Of a stretch of DNA of 44,399 nt, positions 39,326-44,399 are shown in pieces. Source of the stretch: a virus. The position numbers were made by a program, and so were the translations under genes. Each line of letters opens with the position of its first letter. Position 1 is the stretch's first letter. The stretch is from the IMG/VR virus record IMGVR_UViG_3300018059_000005, positions 1 through 44,399 of that record. One strand, written 5' to 3'. The notes under the pieces were generated by a model. The model saw nothing but the letters and a program-made list of their open reading frames with translations. It had not been told where the DNA came from and searched no databases.

Positions 39326-40879
39326 ATGATTTCATCTAATCAAATCTCGTTGAGTTTTAAATTTTCATCTAGCATTGCCGAATCTTTTTTTATTGCACAT
39401 AAAAGAAATCTTGCATGGTGTTCAGGTTACGGAGCAGGAAAAACATACACAGCTTGTCAGAAAGCACTCGCACTTCTCTGTAAATTTCCAGGATATAGAA
39501 TTGCTATAGGTAGATTTTCCGCTACAGAACTACGTCGTACAACTATACAAACATTCTTCAAAGTCTGCCCCAAAGAATTATATGATGAAAATTATGGGGG
39601 AAAACGTGTTGACTCGGCTGGTATTGTTGATCTCATTAATGGTTCTAGAGTTTATTTTATGCATTTTGATGATTATGATGAAGGTGCATTGCGATCTCTT
39701 GAAATTAATGCAGCGATTGTGGATCAAGCTGAAGAAATTACTGAGCAGGTTTATCTTACGCTTGATTCACGTGTTGGAAGATGGGATGAAGTTGAAGTTC
39801 CTAATGATTTACTAAAAACGAATTCAAATTGGCCAAAGAATGAATTCACTGGACGACCAATGGCGCCTGCTTATATGATGTCTCTGCTTAATCCACCAGA
39901 TGAAGGTGAATTTAATTATATAGTTCAACGGTATCATCCAGTATTAGGCTCCGATTATGAAACTTATAAAGAAACACATCAATACTTTGAGTCGGCATCT
40001 TTTGAAAATAAAGCAATGCCACCTGAAACGCTGCAGGCAATGCTATCACGAGATGCAGAATGGGTACAAAGATATGTTCATGGAAAGGTCTCTCGTGGAG
40101 AGGGTGCAATTCATTCAATTGATAAGCTCTCAATTTTGGATGTAGATGATTCCTGGGTCAAAAATTTCATTAAAGATGCAAACTTGATGAGAGTTTTAGA
40201 TCACGGATCAACTGCTCCAACTTGCTGTACTTGGTGGGCTTCTAAAAAGGGTATTTATGTGGGATATAGGGAATATTATCAACCCAATAAAGTGGTTTCC
40301 CAACATAGAAAAGCAGTTCATGAACTCAGTGGAGATGAAATTTATTCCCAAAATATAGCAGATCCAGCAATTTTCAAAAAGACGCAAGAAAAATATGGTG
40401 GATTTTGGACTACGGCCGATGAATACATGGATTCTAAATTATGTGATGCTCCATCAATAGCTTGGATTCCCGGAGATAATAACGAACTTGCCACAAGAAA
40501 TAGAATCAATGAATTACTTCGAATACATCCTGAAATTGAACATCCAGTTACAGGAATTAAAGGGGCTCCCAAGATATATTTCATTAAACAAACACCCGAT
40601 TATCCAAATGGTCTTTACCATGCTATCCGTGAAACAAATTCGCAAAAAAAGAAACTCCTTGCTGAAATCAATGGAAAGAAAATATATTCCGATGAACGAG
40701 AGGAATCCGTCTCAGACCATTCATACGATACGGTGAGATATCATTGCGCAACTCACTTAATGAATCGTGAATCTCCTGCCCCTCAATATAAAACTCGTTC
40801 ATTTATGGCTGTGAGAAATAGAATTTTGGCCATTGCATCAATGCAGAAAAAGAATATGTATGGAGAGTTAGTACATTGA
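39326..40879 (+). CDS. terL: Terminase large subunit
   Basis: A 517-residue DNA-packaging motor. The ATPase domain has Walker A SGYGAGKT (residues 33-40) and Walker B INAAIVDQAEEI (D133, E136/E137). The RNase H-like nuclease domain has VLDHGS (D292), NIADPAIF (D346) and VSDHSYDTVRYH (D464, D468), the three acidic sites expected. It cleaves concatemers and pumps DNA into the prohead through the portal. Motifs all look intact. The headful or cos mode cannot be decided from sequence; the circularly permuted assembly favours headful. Confidence 0.95.
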   Translation: MISSNQISLSFKFSSSIAESFFIAHKRNLAWCSGYGAGKTYTACQKALALLCKFPGYRIAIGRFSATELRRTTIQTFFKVCPKELYDENYGGKRVDSAGIVDLINGSRVYFMHFDDYDEGALRSLEINAAIVDQAEEITEQVYLTLDSRVGRWDEVEVPNDLLKTNSNWPKNEFTGRPMAPAYMMSLLNPPDEGEFNYIVQRYHPVLGSDYETYKETHQYFESASFENKAMPPETLQAMLSRDAEWVQRYVHGKVSRGEGAIHSIDKLSILDVDDSWVKNFIKDANLMRVLDHGSTAPTCCTWWASKKGIYVGYREYYQPNKVVSQHRKAVHELSGDEIYSQNIADPAIFKKTQEKYGGFWTTADEYMDSKLCDAPSIAWIPGDNNELATRNRINELLRIHPEIEHPVTGIKGAPKIYFIKQTPDYPNGLYHAIRETNSQKKKLLAEINGKKIYSDEREESVSDHSYDTVRYHCATHLMNRESPAPQYKTRSFMAVRNRILAIASMQKKNMYGELVH

Positions 40880-41046
40880 AGAAACGAATAAGACGTAACA
40901 GTCTTTCGAAATCTCAGCGTCAGCATCTTAAATCACTGGTGAGAGATTTAAATTATACTTACTTTACTGAGATACAAGGACACCCAGGAATAAAATGTTT
41001 TTTAAAGAATAATTGCAGACGAAGATTTCCAGTTATGGTTTCTTAA
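40876..41046 (+). CDS. Small basic protein with TTG start
   Basis: A 56-residue arginine/lysine-rich frame (KKRIRRNSLSKSQRQHLKSL, and CFLKNNCRRRFPVMVS at the end) fills the gap after the terminase. Its TTG overlaps the terminase TGA (TTGA), the same arrangement seen at 21013, and a GGAG site lies upstream. It has two cysteines and a basic N-terminus, suggesting nucleic-acid contact. No family is recognised. Confidence 0.6.
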   Translation: MKKRIRRNSLSKSQRQHLKSLVRDLNYTYFTEIQGHPGIKCFLKNNCRRRFPVMVS

Positions 41047-41048
41047 TT

Positions 41049-41303
41049 ATGCCATCAAGAAGATCTTTTCTTGGATTAAGCTTATTCTCACAACAGCCTT
41101 CTGTGAGAACATTAAGTCCACAATGTCCTATTTGTCAGAATTTTACATATCTTGATCCATTGAAAGCGCATTATCCAGTTGTTTCAGAAAAGCCAGAAAC
41201 ATTGGTTCCAATTGTTTATTCATGTATGCACGTAAATGTTTGTTCTGTATGCGGGATTTATTTTTTCTCAAAGAAAACAACTGTACCTTGTCCTAGTGCA
41301 TAA
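41049..41303 (+). CDS. Small cysteine-pair protein between terminase and portal genes
   Basis: An 84-residue protein from the ATG at 41049 (two bases after the previous stop). LSPQCPICQNFTYL and NVCSVCGIYFFSKK hold two C-x-x-C pairs, the pattern of a small zinc ribbon. An upstream in-frame TTG (41013) would extend it into the previous gene and is less likely. Function unknown. It overlaps the next ATG by one base. Confidence 0.7.
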   Translation: MPSRRSFLGLSLFSQQPSVRTLSPQCPICQNFTYLDPLKAHYPVVSEKPETLVPIVYSCMHVNVCSVCGIYFFSKKTTVPCPSA

Positions 41304-42064
41304 TGTCAGTTCTCAATACAAAAGGATTAGCTGATTCATTAAAGAAATTCTATGCAGAAAATCTTTCTCAAGGGGTTAATGATTTTCTTGATGCAAGTCA
41401 AGGATTTCCACCACTTGCAATTGAAGCAAAGGGATTGAAAGTAGCTAAAGAAGCTCCAGCATTAGCAGGATTGCTTTCGTTAGCTGCTGCAAAAAATATA
41501 CCTAGATTGAAGAGACTTCTCCTAAATAAATTTGGTGTAAATCCTGAAACTCTCAATGTAATGAGAGCAGAATCTCCTTATATGGAATATGCTAAGGGGA
41601 ATCCAAAATTGAAATATTTTTCACCTAATGTACTTTCATCTTCTTGGGAGGAAATACTTGGAGCAGTTAAGGGTTCAATGACTCCTCATAAACTTTTGGA
41701 TAAACCAAGTATGACAATGAATGTTTTAGATAGTATGTATGATGTTCCCAATAGAAGAGTTTTGAATAGATTTTTAGGACAATATGGAAATTATGATATA
41801 GATGAATTTACTTCAATGGCTCAAAATCCAACTAAATGGTCTGTATCACTGCAGGAATCCATAACAAAAAAAGCTATTCCCAAAAAATATAGGAATGTAT
41901 TAACTAAAATTAAACAATGGGAAAAACAAAATAAAGATACTATGTTACCTAATAATTTAAGAGAGCATATTATGAGTGAAATCCTGCATAAAGAGGGGAT
42001 TCAAAATCTTATTTTGGGAACTCGTACAGGTGAACCTTCTCAAATAATTGGTATCCGTGAATGA
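41303..42064 (+). CDS. Unrecognised protein between terminase and portal genes
   Basis: A 253-residue helical protein. It has apolar stretches near residues 40-62 (KEAPALAGLLSLAAAKNI), then a mixed region (YMEYAKGNPKLKYFSPNVLS) and a basic helix (YRNVLTKIKQWEKQNKDTML). No protease, nuclease or scaffold motif is evident. It starts at the TAATG junction of the cysteine-pair gene and its TGA overlaps the portal ATG. It might be a head-assembly accessory or a minor virion protein. It is stylistically similar to the ejection-candidate genes (for example the PxxxxRLKxxxxNKxG pattern shared with 17684). Confidence 0.65.
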   Translation: MSVLNTKGLADSLKKFYAENLSQGVNDFLDASQGFPPLAIEAKGLKVAKEAPALAGLLSLAAAKNIPRLKRLLLNKFGVNPETLNVMRAESPYMEYAKGNPKLKYFSPNVLSSSWEEILGAVKGSMTPHKLLDKPSMTMNVLDSMYDVPNRRVLNRFLGQYGNYDIDEFTSMAQNPTKWSVSLQESITKKAIPKKYRNVLTKIKQWEKQNKDTMLPNNLREHIMSEILHKEGIQNLILGTRTGEPSQIIGIRE

Positions 42065-43893
42065 AACTCTCCGACGCACAATTTCAGGGTAAGAGATGGC
42101 TTGATAGGATAAGTCATTCTACTAAACAATTTGATGATTGGAAACATAGATTTAGATGTGAGAAGTTGGATGATTACTATGAAGGTAAACAATGGGTCGA
42201 ATCCTCAGGTTATGAACCTTATGTCACCAATCTTTTTTATTCTACAATTCAAATAAAGAAACCAGCACTTCTCTTTAAACGTCCAGCATTCAAAGTAAGT
42301 TCTAAACCACATCTCGAAACATATGATCCTGAGCTTGCATGGAAGTTGAATAGTTTGCGTCAGGATATGTTAAATACGTTAGTTTCACAAAATGCAATGA
42401 AATTTGCAGAAAATTGTGAAATGGCAATGATTGATTCCTTTTTTTATTTCGGAATAGTAGAAGTAGGTTATTGTGCAGATTGGACACAGAATCCCAATGC
42501 AGAACATCCAGAATTGAAAGAGGATTATGAAGAAAATATTATCATTGGAAAGGGGGAAACGATTGGAGATACATACCCACTCCCAGAAAATGAGAGGATT
42601 TATATACGTAGAATTCCCGCTCACCAATTTAGAGTTAGTTATGGATCAAACTGGGATCTTAGTCAATGTGAATGGTGTGGGTACTATGATTGGGTCCGTG
42701 CCTCAGATCTTACGTCAAAAGATTCAGGATTCAAACATACAGATGAAATTTCAGTAGCACCTGGAAATGAAGAGGGCAAGACTTATGATCCAGATGAGAA
42801 AGACGCAACACAGCAAGGAGATATGATTAAGGTTTGGAAAGTATGGGATCTTAGACAGAAGAAACAAAACATTATTTCTACAATAGGTAATGTAATTATT
42901 TACCAGCAGGATTATAAACGTCTTCCACTCTTTGGTCTTAAATTTAGTCATCGACGTAAGGGTTGGTATCCAATTCCTCTTTCCTTTAATTGGAAATCTC
43001 CACAGGATGAATATAATGAAGCCAGAGAACAACTTCGAACAATGCGTCGAAGAACAAAAAGACTCTGGCAAGCAATGGAAGGAGCGATAGATCCTGAAGA
43101 GAAAAATAAAGCAATATCTGGACCTGATGGAACTATTATTACAGTAAAGAGACCGGATGGACTTCAACCAGTTCAGAATCCATCTATTGATAATGTCAGT
43201 GAGAAAAGTTTAATTATCTCTAAAGACGAATTCAATATTGTATCTGGAACATCTTCTGAAGCTCGTGGTGAATCTGATAGAACTACTGCAACTCAAGCAA
43301 ATATAACTAATGCAAAATCTGACATTAGAGAAGGAAATGAAAGAGAAGTAGTTGCAGAGTGGCTATGTTCTATTGGGAGAGAAGTTCTTCTCCAGTCCAG
43401 AGAAAGACTGACAAGTAAAATTTGGATAGAACTCAATACTAGGATTGGGGCCTTTGGACAAGATTATGAGGATATAAAAGCCCAATGGAAATTGATAGAT
43501 CCCATTAAGGATTTAGGTGATGAAGGATTTGATGATATTTCAGTAGAAATTGAAGTTGAATCATTAAGTCCAGTAGTTAATGAAAAATCCAAAGTTACAT
43601 TCATGGAGTTTCTTGCAGTTCTCAATAAATATCCACAATTAGGAATGAATCCTATTTTAATCAGGGAAGCAGCATATCGAATTGGGTATAGAAATGAACC
43701 AGTAATCAAGGCCTTCCAAGAAATGGCCCAACTTCAAATGATTGGCATGATTGAATCTGCAAAAGCTAACCTTGGTCAACTCGCTGCTGGTCAAAATACA
43801 AATTTGGATCAAAAAACAGTTGAACAAATGCAACCACCGACCGAAGCACAACTTGAAAATCAATTAGCAAATCAAGGCGTGCCTGGAGGTTAA
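42061..43893 (+). CDS. Portal protein
   Basis: A 610-residue protein at the standard portal position: after the terminase and before the scaffold/capsid genes. An N-terminal helical part is followed by YVTNLFYSTIQIKKPALLFK and LKFSHRRKGWYPIPLSFNWK, the PLSFNWKSPQDEYNEAREQL region typical of portal stems/clips, and a Q/N-rich C-terminal tail (LDQKTVEQMQPPTEAQLENQ). It forms the dodecameric DNA channel at one capsid vertex and binds the terminase and adaptor. I identify it by length, order and stem-like sequence. Confidence 0.88.
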   Translation: MKLSDAQFQGKRWLDRISHSTKQFDDWKHRFRCEKLDDYYEGKQWVESSGYEPYVTNLFYSTIQIKKPALLFKRPAFKVSSKPHLETYDPELAWKLNSLRQDMLNTLVSQNAMKFAENCEMAMIDSFFYFGIVEVGYCADWTQNPNAEHPELKEDYEENIIIGKGETIGDTYPLPENERIYIRRIPAHQFRVSYGSNWDLSQCEWCGYYDWVRASDLTSKDSGFKHTDEISVAPGNEEGKTYDPDEKDATQQGDMIKVWKVWDLRQKKQNIISTIGNVIIYQQDYKRLPLFGLKFSHRRKGWYPIPLSFNWKSPQDEYNEAREQLRTMRRRTKRLWQAMEGAIDPEEKNKAISGPDGTIITVKRPDGLQPVQNPSIDNVSEKSLIISKDEFNIVSGTSSEARGESDRTTATQANITNAKSDIREGNEREVVAEWLCSIGREVLLQSRERLTSKIWIELNTRIGAFGQDYEDIKAQWKLIDPIKDLGDEGFDDISVEIEVESLSPVVNEKSKVTFMEFLAVLNKYPQLGMNPILIREAAYRIGYRNEPVIKAFQEMAQLQMIGMIESAKANLGQLAAGQNTNLDQKTVEQMQPPTEAQLENQLANQGVPGG

Positions 43894-43894
43894 T

Positions 43895-44053
43895 ATGCCA
43901 GTTAATCAATCAATGATGACAAATATGAAAAGACAATATGGAACAAAGAAAGGTGAACAGGTATATTACGCGATGGAAAACAAAATGAAATCAAAAAAAG
44001 GTTCAAAGAAAGCAGTTCTGAAACACAAACTTTCGAAGATGTATTCTAAGTAA
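43895..44053 (+). CDS. Small basic protein following the portal
   Basis: A 52-residue lysine-rich frame (MPVNQSMMTNMKRQYGTKKG, ending KAVLKHKLSKMYSK), one base after the portal stop. The MKRQYGxKKGEQVYYAMENK segment resembles very small basic proteins encoded near phage portals. It may bind DNA or assist packaging; function unknown. Its TAA lies inside the ribosome binding region of the next gene. Confidence 0.75.
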   Translation: MPVNQSMMTNMKRQYGTKKGEQVYYAMENKMKSKKGSKKAVLKHKLSKMYSK

Positions 44054-44066
44054 AGGAGAATTCTAT
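44044..44066 (+). repeat. 23-bp junction repeat, copy 1
   Basis: The stop codon, AAAGGAG ribosome binding site and start of the gene at 44065 are contained in a 23-base block that recurs exactly at 44272-44294 before the next gene. It looks like a duplicated intercistronic junction. Only the distance to the ATG differs. Confidence 0.9.
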
Positions 44067-44277
44067 GAGATGTAAAGTTGTTTGTTCAGCAAAGATTCCT
44101 TCACCTGAGGGAATTTATCTTTGTTTTTCACCAGTAATTTCTGGTAGTAAAGAAAATGAAGAATATTTTAAATATACACCAGGCGGAACTATAGCTTTTA
44201 ATTTAGTGAGAAAAGAAACTGCAGAAAAATTTGAACTTGGAAAAGAATATTATGTTGATTTTTGTTCTGCGTTCTAA
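44065..44277 (+). CDS. Small beta-strand hypothetical protein
   Basis: A 70-residue protein: strands CKVVCSAKIPSPEGIYLCFS and YTPGGTIAFNLVRKETAEKF, ending YYVDFCSAF. A FKYTPGGxxxFNLV-type small protein is frequent between portal and scaffold genes of short-tailed phages; function unknown. Three cysteines are present. It starts with an AAAGGAG site from the duplicated junction. Confidence 0.8.
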   Translation: MRCKVVCSAKIPSPEGIYLCFSPVISGSKENEEYFKYTPGGTIAFNLVRKETAEKFELGKEYYVDFCSAF

Positions 44278-44399
44278 GTAAAGGAGAATTCTATTATGCC
44301 GTTCGTAGGTGGTTCAACAAATAGTTACGACACAACTCGTCGTGATATGTTTATTCTAGCAGTTCTAGCTGAATCAATTGCTCGTGCTGCTAAAACTGG
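44277..44399. repeat. Terminal direct repeat, right copy
   Basis: Identical to bases 1-123. It contains the second 23-base junction copy and the first 104 bases of the gene listed at 20-319, so the partial reading frame at 44296-44399 is not an extra gene. On the circle, 44276 is followed by base 1. Confidence 0.95.

Overview
The window reads as one complete genome of a tailed, double-stranded DNA phage. Its first 123 bases recur exactly as its last 123, so it is a circularly closed (or circularly permuted) molecule of 44,276 bp. It is AT-rich by eye. The gene set is that of a tailed phage: large terminase, portal, scaffold-like protein, capsid-like protein, two adaptor-like proteins, a very large nozzle-like protein and candidate ejection proteins. 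I see no tape-measure, tail-tube or sheath gene, which points to a short-tailed (podovirus-like) virion of P22-like layout. I see no integrase, transposase, phage RNA polymerase, tRNA or CRISPR array. The host cannot be named. Canonical ribosome binding sites and sigma70-type promoters suggest an ordinary bacterium.

Layout. (1) 37,748 to 44,399, continuing through the junction to 19,765, plus strand: the virion operon. It starts from an extended -10 promoter and runs through a membrane protein, a signal-peptide protein, terminase genes, portal, scaffold, capsid, decoration-like protein, an internal terminator, a glycosyltransferase and a methyltransferase. It continues with two beta-helix proteins, a tandem-repeat protein, adaptors, the 1332-residue nozzle-like protein, a fibre-like protein and three candidate ejection proteins. 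(2) 35,652 down to 19,766, minus strand: an uninterrupted early/replication operon of about 39 tightly overlapping genes. It encodes a SNF2-type helicase, a DUF2786 protein, a PD-(D/E)XK nuclease with four cysteines, a Sak4-like ATPase, an SSB-like protein, a family A DNA polymerase with an N-terminal uracil-DNA-glycosylase-like domain, a DUF3987 ATPase, a MazG-like protein and ThyX. The two operons collide at 19,765/19,766 with no intergenic base. (3) 35,653 to 37,809: a 2.1-kb control region between the divergent operons, with an AT-rich stretch, a long imperfect palindrome, three families of short repeats, and a separate GC-richer plus-strand cassette (36,439 to 37,306) with its own promoter and terminator.

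The most interesting signal is in the control region. The early and late promoters point away from each other 2 kb apart, yet both carry the same element (TTGATTYTAAAGG) starting exactly 24 nt upstream of the -35 hexamer. Five more copies lie between them, in both orientations. This looks like a shared regulator-binding or origin/iteron system. The cassette gene at 36,473 has a TTGACA-N17-TATCCT promoter whose -10 box ends five bases before the ATG, so its mRNA is probably leaderless. That promoter lacks the shared element. The layout suggests a separately controlled gene, possibly a regulator, but its 182-residue product is unrecognised.

Many genes were too short for a routine ORF call and were found by reading junctions. 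They include four very small single-pass membrane proteins in the early operon and several 52 to 58 residue proteins whose starts overlap the preceding stops. No endolysin is recognisable.
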